Source: Alternaria dauci
Lineage: Eukaryota; Ascomycota; Dothideomycetes; Pleosporales; Pleosporaceae
Length of the DNA: 64,000 bases
Assembly (NCBI RefSeq): GCF_042100115.1
Contig: NC_091272.1
Coordinates: 3,286,001-3,350,000 of the forward strand
Reading direction: 5' to 3'
The notes under the pieces were generated by a model, which saw only the letters and a program-made list of their open reading frames with translations, had not been told where the DNA came from and searched no databases. The translations under genes were made by a program, and so were the position numbers. The stretch's first letter is position 1. Each line of letters begins with the position of its first letter. Of this stretch, positions 31,480-41,716 are shown piece after piece.

Positions 31480-32949
31480 ATGGCTGGAGAGAGCTCTAAG
31501 AAGGCCAATGCCGCTGGCAAGGCTGCGATCCCGCTCGACATTGACGGCCACAACCTCCCGCCATCGCCTGCCCCGAGTTCGCCCCGCAATGGCAGGAAGT
31601 ATGCGCTCATGACCGAGCTGGTCTACACAGAGAGCAGCGACCAGTACAATGCCAGCTCTGTGCCCATCTACCAGGTATGCAACACTTCACGGTCACTAGC
31701 ATCAGTTGGGGGCGTCAAGGGCTAACATGCGCAGTCTGCAACCTTCAAACAGGAGTCCGCAACCGGAGGCGGCGGCGAGTACGACTACACACGATCCGGC
31801 AACCCTACACGAACACATCTCGAAAGACACCTTGCCAAGATCATGAACGCGAACCGCGCGCTTGTCGTCTCATCTGGCATGGGCGCGTTGGACGTCATCA
31901 CCCGTCTCCTGCGACCGGGCGACGAAGTTGTAACTGGCGACGACTTGTACGGCGGAACAAACCGATTGCTCAAGTACCTCTCAACACACGGAGGCATCAT
32001 CGTCCATCACGTCGACACTACAAACCCAGAAAAAGTACGCGAAGTCGTGAACAACAAGACAGCTATGGTTCTGCTCGAGACGCCGACGAACCCTCTGATC
32101 AAGATCTGCGATATCCCTGCCATTGCCAGCATCGCTCACGCGGCAAACCCTAACGCAGTGGTTGCTGTCGACAACACCATGATGTCGCCCATGCTGCTCA
32201 ACCCGCTCGACCTCGGTGCGGATATCGTTTACGAGTCTGGCACAAAATATCTGTCTGGCCACCACGATCTCATGGCAGGTGTCATTGCTATCAACGACTC
32301 CGCGCTTGGAGATCGACTCTTTTTTACTATCAACGCTTCTGGTTGTGGCCTGTCGCCTTTCGATTCTTGGCTACTGCTCCGCGGTATCAAGACCCTGGGT
32401 GTTCGTATGGAGAAGCAGCAGGCAAACGCTATGCGTGTTGCCACCTTCCTTGAATCCCATGGCTTCAAGGTCCGCTATCCCGGTCTAAAATCACACCCCC
32501 AGTACGATCTGCACTGGAGTATGGCACGTGGCGCTGGCGCTGTGCTGTCTTTCGAGACCGGCGATGTCACCATCAGCGAGCGAATTGTCGAGAGCGCTAG
32601 ACTTTGGGGCATTAGTGTCAGTTTTGGCTGCGTAAACTCCCTCATCAGCATGCCTTGCCGCATGAGTCACGCGAGCATTGACGAAAAGACCAGGAAGGAG
32701 AGGAACATGCCTGAAGACATTATTCGATTGTGTGTTGGTATCGAGGACCCTGAAGATCTTTTGGATGATCTGAGCCGCGCTGTAAGTTTTGCTCTCTCGA
32801 CGAGAAATAGTGTTCAGCTTCTAACACGTGTACAGCTTGTACAAGCTGGCGCGGTGAACATCACCACCGAAGGCTTCCAGGCCCTGGCCGCAGAGGCGCC
32901 TGCCTCGAGCCAGCATACGGAGACTGTCCCTGCTCCAGCAGAGTCGTAG
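31480..32949 (+). CDS. STR3: Cystathionine beta-lyase
   Basis: Three exons, 31480-31674, 31735-32781 and 32836-32949, encode 451 aa. It is a PLP enzyme of the Cys/Met metabolism family: YDYTRSGNPTRTHLERHLAK, VVSSGMGALDVITRLL, GDDLYGGTNRLL, AVDNTMMSPMLLNPLDLGAD, and the PLP lysine in YESGTKYLSGHHDLMAG. DLHWSMARGAGAVLSFETG and GCVNSLISMPCRMSHAS fit the beta-lyase rather than the gamma-synthase subgroup, though that split rests on overall resemblance. The enzyme cleaves cystathionine to homocysteine, pyruvate and ammonia in methionine synthesis. The last intron (54 bp) has no in-frame stop and a length divisible by three, so its retention would insert 18 residues near the C-terminus. Confidence 0.9.
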
Positions 32950-33812
32950 ATGTCTGTTCCTATTAGTCACCGCTGTTCTGCTTGCTATAGCAGATTAACG
33001 TGATACCCTTGTTGCACACGTCGACAGACATGTCGGCTTCACTTCCAAACTCTCTCTGACCCAGTCACCTCTGTCACTGTCTTTCTTGGGAAGGCAGTGT
33101 TAACGTGATATTTGTCTGATTCCACCAGATTAGCATAGCTGCTGCTAGCGGGAGTTCGCGTGGAATAAAAATATCTCCTTGCCGTTTAATGAAAACATCA
33201 ACCCATTGGCTTTTATCCGATTCCTCTCACTTCTTGTATCATGTGCATTGACAAAACCATGGAAAACTCAATCATGTGCTACACGATGGAAAATTCTTCT
33301 GGGATCGTGCCTTAGGATCTGACGGTAATCCGGTAAATTTCCAGATTGTGCCAAGCATGACGCCACGTGCTTGTAGGAAGTCCCGGAACCCCGTAGCTTC
33401 CGATTTATAGCACAACGCATCTCAGCCATCTTACAATTTGGTTGGTTTGCACCGTACCTCTATTTCACTGAAAAGCTCAGAGTCGCCTCAAGCTCTGCAG
33501 CGCCTAAAGTACCTGCTTGTTCTATCCCCCCCAACACTCATCCCAAACTTAATGTCCTGCGGTATTACAGGGTGCACCTGCACGTCTGAAACAAGCCTCA
33601 GGCACGCCATCAGACTTGTCACTGCAGAAAAGTAGACAGGCGCCATCCATCCTTGTATTACCCCAGACTTCAAATTCGGATCACGTCTCATACTGAGGAC
33701 GACAAGCGAGACTCTACCACAGGGGTGATGATGTGGATCTGGCGTATCTACATTGACAGCTGCATTGTAATCCTGGCAGGACTGTGATAGCAGAGTAAAG
33801 GTTGAATCGAAC
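32950..33812. other. Intergenic 0.86 kb
   Basis: This lies between two plus-strand genes. It includes A/T-richer sequence at 33160-33310. No gene is seen. Confidence 0.35.
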
Positions 33813-34802
33813 ATGGCCCGCTTCCTAGATCTTCCTCGCGAATTGCGCGATGCGATATATACAGCGCTGCTTCTATCCTGTCGACCTCGTCCAAGCCGGA
33901 AGGACACACAATCAGCAACCGGCTGGTGCCGCGTACGGGAACCCGAGGGGCCGTGGGAGAATGGCTGTTTAATCGCATCACAAGGCACACCGCCCACCTG
34001 TGCTAGCTTCCTGGCATGTAACCGCCAGATTAATGAGGAACTGATGCAGATCATCGCAAGAGTGAACCGGAAATGGCGGCTTGCTGCATGCATGGACTGT
34101 GTGGAAATCAACGGAACACATTACTTCACTTGGCTCTCCATGCCACTCGTCAAGACAAAAAAGAACAAGGTGCCCAGAAGCGGAGATGAGGACAAGCACA
34201 TGTGGCTTAGTGGGTTCCTCTCGAGCTGGGCATCTCTGTTCCTAGGTGGCGGAATGTATCACCACGTTATCGGCAATGTGGTCAAGACACCAGCCTACAC
34301 AACGAGCATCGAGCAATTGCAGATAGATATTCGCCTCTTTACACCAGCCGAAACAGGCGGGCTTCCTCCTCCCAATCAAACTGCATGGGAGATGTGCGCA
34401 GTCCTCAGACATATACTCGAAAAAGGCCCAGACCCTATTCACAGGAGTCGAAAGGTAGCATTTATTGACGAAGTCGTCTTGAACTTGCTACCTGTAGGCC
34501 TATCGCGCAATACTTCGCAGGCTTTCCGTTCGGATGGTAGCAACGATACGGGTCACGATGTGTACTTCCAACCAGAGAGCCCCATGATCATAATAAGCCA
34601 CGAGTTAGTCAACATCTGGAATAAGATCTGGACTGCGAACGACTTCAACACGGTTGATTACCAGGCACGGTACTACCGCTTGCTACTAGAAAAGATTAAC
34701 AGAGTCCGCATCTGTATAGACGGAGAGACCTTCAAGACGAGGGAGTTGGCTGTCGAGCTAGAAAGAGGAAGGGCCGAGATGAGGAGAATCGAGAGGAGGT
34801 AG
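33813..34802 (+). CDS. Uncharacterised fungal F-box-like protein
   Basis: A single exon encodes 329 aa. It begins MARFLDLPRELRDAIYTALL, the short LPxELRxxIY helix pair that starts many fungal proteins of the F-box-like/DUF type (for example the 2EXR group), followed by ASFLACNRQINEELMQIIAR, where the LACNRQINEE segment is also typical. The rest (VVKTPAYTTSIEQLQIDIRLF, VEINGTHYFTWLSM) has no motif that I can assign. Such proteins are numerous and fast-evolving in ascomycetes. A role as a ubiquitin-ligase adaptor is inferred from the F-box-like start alone. Confidence 0.7.
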   Translation: MARFLDLPRELRDAIYTALLLSCRPRPSRKDTQSATGWCRVREPEGPWENGCLIASQGTPPTCASFLACNRQINEELMQIIARVNRKWRLAACMDCVEINGTHYFTWLSMPLVKTKKNKVPRSGDEDKHMWLSGFLSSWASLFLGGGMYHHVIGNVVKTPAYTTSIEQLQIDIRLFTPAETGGLPPPNQTAWEMCAVLRHILEKGPDPIHRSRKVAFIDEVVLNLLPVGLSRNTSQAFRSDGSNDTGHDVYFQPESPMIIISHELVNIWNKIWTANDFNTVDYQARYYRLLLEKINRVRICIDGETFKTRELAVELERGRAEMRRIERR

Positions 34803-36062
34803 GCAAGCATCGCTTGAGTAGCCAAGGGCTTTCCTTACTCTTCTGACCGAAGAGCGTCTTAGCGGTGTGGGGAGCATTGATCGAGCGTCCGGAGATGAAG
34901 TGACTGGACCAAGGCCCTGTGCGTTTTCGATGTGTCTAGAAGTACGCGCACGAAGCAAAACCGTTCTGTCGCTTTGTGTAATGCACACGTCGTGCTTGAC
35001 ATGTTTTCTGCCGCGGGTTCATCGAGACGAGAGGGTCTCTAGAGTCAAGCTAGTTTACTTTTCCGCGTCACTATGAAAGCGGCGTCGCAGCTAGCTTGCC
35101 ACGGCCTGCTTGCATGCCAATCTGAAATTGCCCGCCTGAGCAGTTTCCCGATGCTCTAGAAATTGCTGACGAGGCTTTTTCACGTTGAATCGTTCGTGAG
35201 CATTCCTATTCGCCAATACTGTCAGGGGCAATCTTAGCCTCGGTTCGGCACGCCCTAGTCTGGACCTCACACCCTAGCATCACCAAGAACATTTATCCTG
35301 ACACAAAGCCTTGTCGATCGAACACGAATCGCCCGCACCAGCACATGCTGTTATGCAACCGTCTTCACACCAGCGACGGTGTTCCAAGGATCGCTATCGA
35401 TAGCGTTCCGATCGTAGTGCTCGACGAGAGCGTCTAGCTGTGAGGCGAACCAGCGCTGACTACATCGCATCCAACACATTTGAGTGGCGTGCTTGGCACG
35501 GCGGAATGCGTTTCGTGAAACGGAGCTTCCGCGTCACGTCCCTTGCCGCTTCAGGCTGCGCCCCTACCGTCATTCGTCGCCATGCTCACCTTTACGACGA
35601 GAATCCACTGCACCCCACACTGGATTGGCCAGACTGCTCGGTCTGGCTCAGGGGCACAATGTGCACGACGGCCCCTGCATGCCAACGTGTGTCGCGGATC
35701 GCATGTTAGACCATGATGGCGCTGCCAAAGGTGCGGGAGCGAATCCCCGTGGGCGCCATGGGTTTGCGAGGATTTTTTGTGCGAGGTGCAGATACGCGCG
35801 TTTTATATTTAACTATGGAGTTGGAGATCCTTACTCCTGACGGGACGATTTGCTCGCTTGCTTCATTACTCACATACTCTTGCTTCTGTCAATCTTTCTC
35901 TCTCTCTTTATTCCTTATTCCCAGTCTCTACAAAACACTCCATCATCTTCCCACACTCGCTCGCATTGACCATATCCTGTCCTCTGAAACGCATCACTGC
36001 TACACGCGACCACAACTGCTGGACGGTTGCTCACGCTCATTCTGGGACTTACCGACGACACC
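34803..36062. other. Intergenic 1.26 kb; bestrophin gene upstream region
   Basis: No convincing gene. A perfect 14-bp palindrome CGCTATCGATAGCG lies at 35392-35405. A CT-rich tract at 35885-35930 is typical of fungal promoters just upstream of transcription starts and fits the plus-strand gene starting at 36063. Confidence 0.4.
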
Positions 36063-37623
36063 ATGGCTGCGTCCACCGCTTCGACAACGAAGACGCTTCG
36101 GCCGGATAACATTGAGATACCACCTTCGTCAAGCGGTACAGCCAAGGCAAACGAGGAGTTCGACGGTCCGATATCACCGCGGTCATGGCGACACCGCACT
36201 GTCACATACCAGGTCCCCTCGCGAAGGCAGACCAATGGTAGCTTGGACGCTGAGGACTACTTTGTAGGTTTTACGCAATCGCGGCAGACTTACAGCTTGC
36301 TAACAGTAAGGAATAGGTTGGTCCTCGCGACCTGTCCAAGCACAGCAAATGGCCGTACTTTATGCGCATGCACGGTTCCGTCTTTCCCAAGATGATCATA
36401 CCACTCACCGTAGTGACTCTGTGGTCTACCCTAATCACATGCGTCTCGCAGTTCCTTTTTGAGCTTAAAGTCAGCACGCTCCTTCTGACCGTGCTCGGTT
36501 TCGTCGTCGGTCTTGCTATTTCCTTCCGAACAAGCACCGCGTATGAGCGTTACACAGAGGGCCGAAAGTACTGGAGTCAGTTGATCTTCGTCAGTCAGAA
36601 CTTGGCAAGAACAATCTGGTACCACACTTCTGAGCGCGAAGGCGAGCTTGGAAAGGAGGACCTGCTTAACAAGCTCTCTGCACTCAACCTACTCAATGCC
36701 TTTGCCTGCTCCGTAAAGCACAGGCTCCGCTTCGAACCTGGTATCGATTACCCTGATCTCCGCGACCGCATCGAATTCCTGGATACTTTTGCGCGTGCTG
36801 CCGAGGTCGATATTCCCAAGCCGGGCGACAAGAAGACGATCAAGGCTGTTGGTGAATACCTCGGAGTCACATTCGCCGAGTCCAACCCACGCAAGAGAAT
36901 CAAGCGATCCAAGAAGCCTCTTGGTAACTTGTCTCTCGAAATCCTGAACCACCTGTCCTGCTACGTCCACAGCATCATCGACAATGAAACGCTCAAAGTC
37001 GGTCTCTACCAGAATCAGGCCATCACCGGTGTCGTACAGCTCAACGAGGCCCTTACTGGTATGGACCGTGTCCTGCAAACTCCCCTGCCCATCGCCTACT
37101 CTATTGCCATTTCGCAAATCACTTGGGTCTACGTCATGATGTTGCCTTTCCAACTTTGGGATGACCTCCGCTGGATCACCATCCCAGGTTGTGTCTTCGC
37201 CGCCTACATCATGTGAGTTTTTACCGAAACAGATATCCGCCATTTGTACACGAGGCTAACAATTCATGCAGCATTGGTCTCTCGGCCATCGGTCGCGAAA
37301 TCGAAAACCCCTTCGGCCACGACGTTAACGATTTGCCGCTCGAGGCGTACTGTGAAGAGCTCGAGATGGACATTGACACCATCACCGCCCAACCTGCTCC
37401 CGCCACCCGCGAGTTTATGCGTCGCGATGGCAACATGCCCATCTGGCCCCTCAGCCAAAAGAACTACGAGTCCTGGATGGGAAGGAGCAAGCAGGATATC
37501 CGCGATGCGTTGATGACCAAGACCAAGGCGGATATGGCTATCAGGAAGAGCTTTGCTGTTGCGAGGGAGAGCGAGAGCGAGGAAAAGGAACATCCTAGTT
37601 TGCAACAACAGCAGGATGCGTAG
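36063..37623 (+). CDS. Bestrophin/RFP-TM family (UPF0187) anion channel
   Basis: Three exons, 36063-36263, 36317-37212 and 37272-37623, encode 482 aa. After a ~70-residue disordered N-terminus comes VGPRDLSKHSKWPYF, then hydrophobic helices (FPKMIIPLTVVTLWSTLITC, LLLTVLGFVVGLAISFRTSTAYERYTEG) where GLAISFRTSxAYERxxEG is the family hallmark. Later LQTPLPIAYSIAISQITWVYV and IGLSAIGREIENPFGHDVNDLPLE are equally characteristic; the ENPFG-DxNDLPL segment is the bestrophin calcium-clasp region equivalent. It should be a pentameric chloride or anion channel in the plasma or an internal membrane. Intron 2 splits the YII-IGLS segment in phase 2. The tail is Gln/Glu-rich. Confidence 0.92.
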
Positions 37624-38766
37624 GTGGCAGGGTTGTGCATGGAACTTTTTAAAAGCGTAGGGCGCTAGACAGGTGTTTATGGGTGTGGTATTTTTTTACA
37701 TTTCCACCCAAGGTATTGATTTTATACTCTTACTACCAAAAGGGTTTATATCCCGCATTAGCGAGGGGTCTTTTACGTGGCAATACTAGCCTTTATTATA
37801 CGTATCTTTGGTGCCGTTCAGATGTTTTCAATTGCATTAGACGTTTATACGAGTTTTGAGGGTTGGCTGAACCCAAATCTGCATTTCGCTTGTTGGTTCT
37901 AACGAGCCATGTTTCAGAGGACCTTGAAGTATGAGTGTATATGCGAATACAGTATAGTCTACAGCCACACGAGGTCAGAAAATAGCCTGTTACATGTCTT
38001 GAAGCTTCGATCACCAAGATCTTGAATCGTTTTGCTACACATTACATTCAGACGAGCAACGCAGCGGTAGTGCTGTATAGTCCGGGGTCAAAAATAGTCT
38101 CGCTGCTGCCTTCGCATCGTACAAGTCACGGTTCCGCGGCTCCCGAAGTCACCGGGTGTCTATCGTGAGCCAAGATAGACGAGGACAACTTGGCTCTATG
38201 TAGAACGGGTTGCCTCTATCTAGAACACGTCGGAGAAACTGTGGTGTAAGCAAAGAGCTGTTCATGACATCTTCATTCATAATAGTGCGTTCATAGGGCT
38301 CCTTGGGGCTAATGCCGCTGGACCGCTCTGCGTCTGCATGCCAAATCTGAGCGTGAGCAAGCTTATAAGCGGTATGTGTGCCGAACATGTACGAGAGCTC
38401 TCAACGGACACAAATAAAGTTTGGTCTTATGGGTGAGACTTTAGGACTTGTGCGTTCAATGGTGTTGATGTCGCGAAACTGACGACGGAAACTCAAGCGA
38501 CGTTAGCAGCAGCCTAGCGCTTTGAGGCGCTTAGGCAAATGACGTCGCACCTGCCCTACGCCCTACATCTGACGCATGAACTACTGCTCACATGCAGACC
38601 CAGGCGATCATTCATCCAAACGGCCCGTCTGCGTCAGGCGGAACTAATGCACCCCTCAGACTCTGCGGCTCTGATATGTCTAGACCTACTGACTTTTGGC
38701 GTGCGGCCTTCTACTCTTTATAGCTGAGCTGAGCTGAGCTGAGTCTGCCAAACCCCAATTCTCCCA
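37624..38766. other. Intergenic 1.14 kb; short open frame of doubtful status
   Basis: A minus-strand frame at 38149-38388 (79 codons, MFGTHTAYKLAHAQIWHAD start) has balanced amino-acid use but no recognised domain, no signal peptide and no clear splice partners, so I do not call a gene. The right end carries the AGCTG repeat next to the following gene. Confidence 0.3.
38722..38743 (+). repeat. AGCTG tandem repeat in leader of the Arg/Ser-rich gene
   Basis: Four perfect copies of the pentamer AGCTG lie directly after a TTTATA stretch and about 23 bp before the ATG at 38767. They are therefore in the core promoter or leader. Copy number may vary between isolates. Confidence 0.6.
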
Positions 38767-39396
38767 ATGTCCGCAGTGACAGTGTCGGACCCGCCAACGG
38801 AGCCTGCGCCTCTGCAGACTACAACAATGGATATTCCAACCATCACGGAACCGGATGTGGATGCAGATGAACGTGGCCGGCTCAAGCGACGTAGGCAGTC
38901 GTCACTGCACTCTCCTCCACGCCGTGCATCCTCGCCATCTCGCGGTCACGATCGCGGTAGCGGCTCCCGATACAGAGAGCATCACCGCAAACACCACCGA
39001 CCTTCGTCTCCGACGTCTTCCATCTCCCCACCCACACTCACTCAGAAGAAGACTAGAAGGCGCAGTGATGCTGAGCCGGATCACACATTTCGGGGGCGGG
39101 CTCGCAACAGGAGCGGCAGCCGAGGAAGGACTAGAAGTCCGTTGTTGGAAGCCGATGATACGTGCATCGAAAGCGATGAAGATGAAAGAAGATTCAGAAA
39201 GAGAAGTGCACCGCCCAGTCGGCACAGGGCTGAAGAGACGGATGAGGGTGGTGCGGTTCGGCGACAGAGAAGCTATCCGAACCTATATACGGAGGAGAGG
39301 AGGGACTCCAAGGGCGAAGGCGGAGGAAAGACGCACGTCGTCGACATTGTGGAATCGACAGAAGAAAGCGCAGTGGAGCCCCACTTGACTGACTAG
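38767..39396 (+). CDS. Arg/Ser-rich hypothetical protein
   Basis: A single exon encodes 209 aa, starting MSAVTVSDPPTEPAP. About a third of the residues are Arg or Ser, in SR/RS- and RG-type stretches (HSPPRRASSPSRGHDRGSGS, RGRARNRSGSRGRTRSPL), with acidic patches near the end (EADDTCIESDEDERR). Such composition suits a nuclear RNA-binding or splicing-associated protein, but no folded domain is visible. The second open frame (38855-39388) is an out-of-phase shadow. It could be a truncated or poorly conserved gene; expression evidence would settle it. Confidence 0.5.
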   Translation: MSAVTVSDPPTEPAPLQTTTMDIPTITEPDVDADERGRLKRRRQSSLHSPPRRASSPSRGHDRGSGSRYREHHRKHHRPSSPTSSISPPTLTQKKTRRRSDAEPDHTFRGRARNRSGSRGRTRSPLLEADDTCIESDEDERRFRKRSAPPSRHRAEETDEGGAVRRQRSYPNLYTEERRDSKGEGGGKTHVVDIVESTEESAVEPHLTD

Positions 39397-39900
39397 CGGC
39401 TTTGATATGTTTGGCCTTTGTGCTCGAGGGATGCCGCGGTTGGGATGGATTTACTATGCTAGTATAGTGCATCTCGACTTCAAGTGTATAGGATTGTAGA
39501 GTATAATTCCAACTTGCAGATACCCTCCATGTTGCGAGTGACCACAGCACGCGACATGTGCTCTCGTGTCCTGCTATGATGACGCTGGCGTGGCTGTGCA
39601 CATATCTACACCAAAGAGTACGTGGTGCCTACAGTGTATAATGTTGTAGCGCTCGAAGCTTATCGACGTCGCAGAACATCTGATCAGGGCCTTGTCTCCA
39701 GGGACCGATGGCATCCGAGGACTCCGGACTGCTCACATCAGCATCGTGATGGCCATCTCGAAGCTTCCATACCTGCCGAGGCGCAACAAAACCGCCCCAC
39801 CCCCGTGGCGCTACCAATCATCGAAGCCTAACTCCGCCATCACTCCCGTTGCCTAACCTCCAGCCTCACACCCCTCCATCGCCTGGTCACCGACCCCGTT
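39397..39900. other. Intergenic 0.5 kb
   Basis: This lies between two plus-strand genes. Nothing recognised. Confidence 0.3.
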
Positions 39901-40846
39901 ATGCCGCCGCCAGGCAACGAATATGCCGCCGAGCAGCTCAAGAACTCGGGCAACAAGTGCTTCAAGAATGGCGACTATGAAGGAGCCGAGGCGCTGTACT
40001 CGCAAGCCATCCAGAAGAACTCGGCGAACCCTCTGCTGTTTACAAATCGCGCGAACGCGAGGCTGAAGCTGGAGAAGTGGGAGGGTGTGATTGATGATTG
40101 CATACGGAGTATCGAGTTGCTCAAGGACAACATGAAGGCCTTCTTCTACCTCGGTATGCTTTCGCCCTCTGCGCAAATGCGCCAGGCGCTACAACAGCAC
40201 AGTCAAGGCTGACAACGGTGCAGCACAAGCCCAACTCGCCATAAACCACCCCAACGAAGCGCTTTCCTCGAGTCTTATGGCCTACGAGCTCTGTTCCACC
40301 TCGGCACAACAAACGTCAAATGCAGCCACCATATCTGCCCTCGTTTTGAAATGTAAGAAAGCCAAATGGGATATCCGCGAACGAGAACGGATACGGCGGC
40401 GCGGCGATCTCCTTTCCGACCTTGAATCCATGCTCGAGACACAATTCAAAAAGGACATCGATGACATCGATGCACGCATGGAGAGTGGGGAAACCAGCCG
40501 ATCAGACGGGCAGGAAGAGAAGACAGAGCGCAAGACGGAATTCGAGAAGAAGCGCGACGATCTACGGACCGCTTTTGCTATATCAGACCCGGAGCATCAG
40601 CAGAAGCGCGAAGTACCAGATTACCTTGTGGATGGCATAACGTTTGAGATTATGCATGATCCCATCGTTACCAAGAACGGCAGATCCTACGAGCGCGCTA
40701 CGCTGATTGAGCATCTCAAGCGCAGTCCTACAGACCCGCTGACGAGAGAGAAACTCACAATCGGCGACCTGAGACCAAACATAGCGCTCAAGGAGGCTTG
40801 TGAGGAGTTCATGACGGCCAATTCGGGATGGGTTTACGATTGGTAG
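39901..40846 (+). CDS. CHIP-type TPR and U-box E3 ubiquitin ligase
   Basis: Two exons, 39901-40153 and 40224-40846, encode 291 aa. Residues 5-120 contain TPR repeats (AAEQLKNSGNKCFKNGDYEG, NPLLFTNRANARLKLEKWEG). A charged helical linker follows (KKAKWDIRERERIRRRGD). The C-terminal ~75 residues are a U-box: VPDYLVDGITFEIMHDPIV, TKNGRSYERATLIEHLKR, DPLTREKL, LRPNIALKEACEEF. This is the architecture of animal CHIP/STUB1, which ubiquitinates clients held by Hsp70 and Hsp90 through the TPR. Yeasts such as S. cerevisiae lack CHIP. The intron sits within the last TPR and rejoins FYLAQAQLAINHPNEA. Confidence 0.9.
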
Positions 40847-41716
40847 GTTTGCGAGACTTCATTAGTCCGCGTGTGTACTGTGTAGGTATGTCGAGCGGAG
40901 GCGGGGTCGAGAGTGTGGGGCGTGGAACATGTGCGCTGACGGCAACTTAGTGAGGATGGTGAGGTAGATCCCGATGCGCGATGGGCACATCTATCTTCAA
41001 CTTGAGATCTAACTCCGACCTGATTATCTGTAAGAGATTTATAATGTCTGCACCGGGCGGCGTTTGTTGGATATCCTATCGTTTATGCTTGCACACTTGT
41101 CAGCGATGCTTGTAGTTCTATACCCACAGCTACTCAGAACCTCTTTCCTCTCTGTTCTCCTATCTCGAAGACAAGCTCTTGCTGTGGCGCAAGATTGCGT
41201 CGGCAATTCTTTTGCGGTTTTCCCACCAAGAACACCATTTTCGCATGCCAATCTCACAACATTGTTGGAGGACAACACTTTTGAGACATTTAGATGTTAG
41301 ACATCGACATAGGGTAATCGATCTTTGGATCCTGCCTCGCTCACGTACGCACTATGTTGGCCCGTCAAGCCCCACACCGCTTCACAGCTACCCCGATAGT
41401 CTGCAGTATGCGGAAACTAGTGTACCAATATGGGCCGACTGGTCGTCGTACCTATATCAAAGTAAAACCAAACACAAGTCGCGAAGCATAGGTTTCGTCA
41501 CATATACTAGGAAGCCTTGTGGGGCAACAAACTATATGTAGTCATCCGATCACATCCGCGTCTTGTAGCATATTGTGGCTAGTCTCCGGCTCGGAATGAC
41601 GGGGGCAACATTATGCCATGTAAGATGAGGGGTTTAGCATCTCCTATCCAGGGTGTTAGATGTTCTTACTATATCTTGCTCCTGTTCCGTCTTTCCTCGT
41701 GCTATAACAACTCATC
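40847..41716. other. Intergenic 0.87 kb
   Basis: This is upstream of the adenylation enzyme. Short frames with hydrophobic content (41064-41300) lack any further support. Nothing recognised. Confidence 0.3.

Noticed and set aside
32782..32835. Reading the third cystathionine beta-lyase intron as coding sequence
   Set aside because: The frame is open, but the GT-AG ends and a CTAAC branch point near the acceptor, together with the abrupt join of DLSRA to LVQAG, favour an intron.
35392..35405. 14-bp perfect palindrome CGCTATCGATAGCG
   Set aside because: It is a single copy with no known matching factor and far from a start codon; one such palindrome is expected by chance.
38149..38388. Minus-strand frame of 79 codons near 38.2 kb
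   Set aside because: The composition is fairly protein-like but there is no motif, homologous family or nearby exon, so it stays uncalled.
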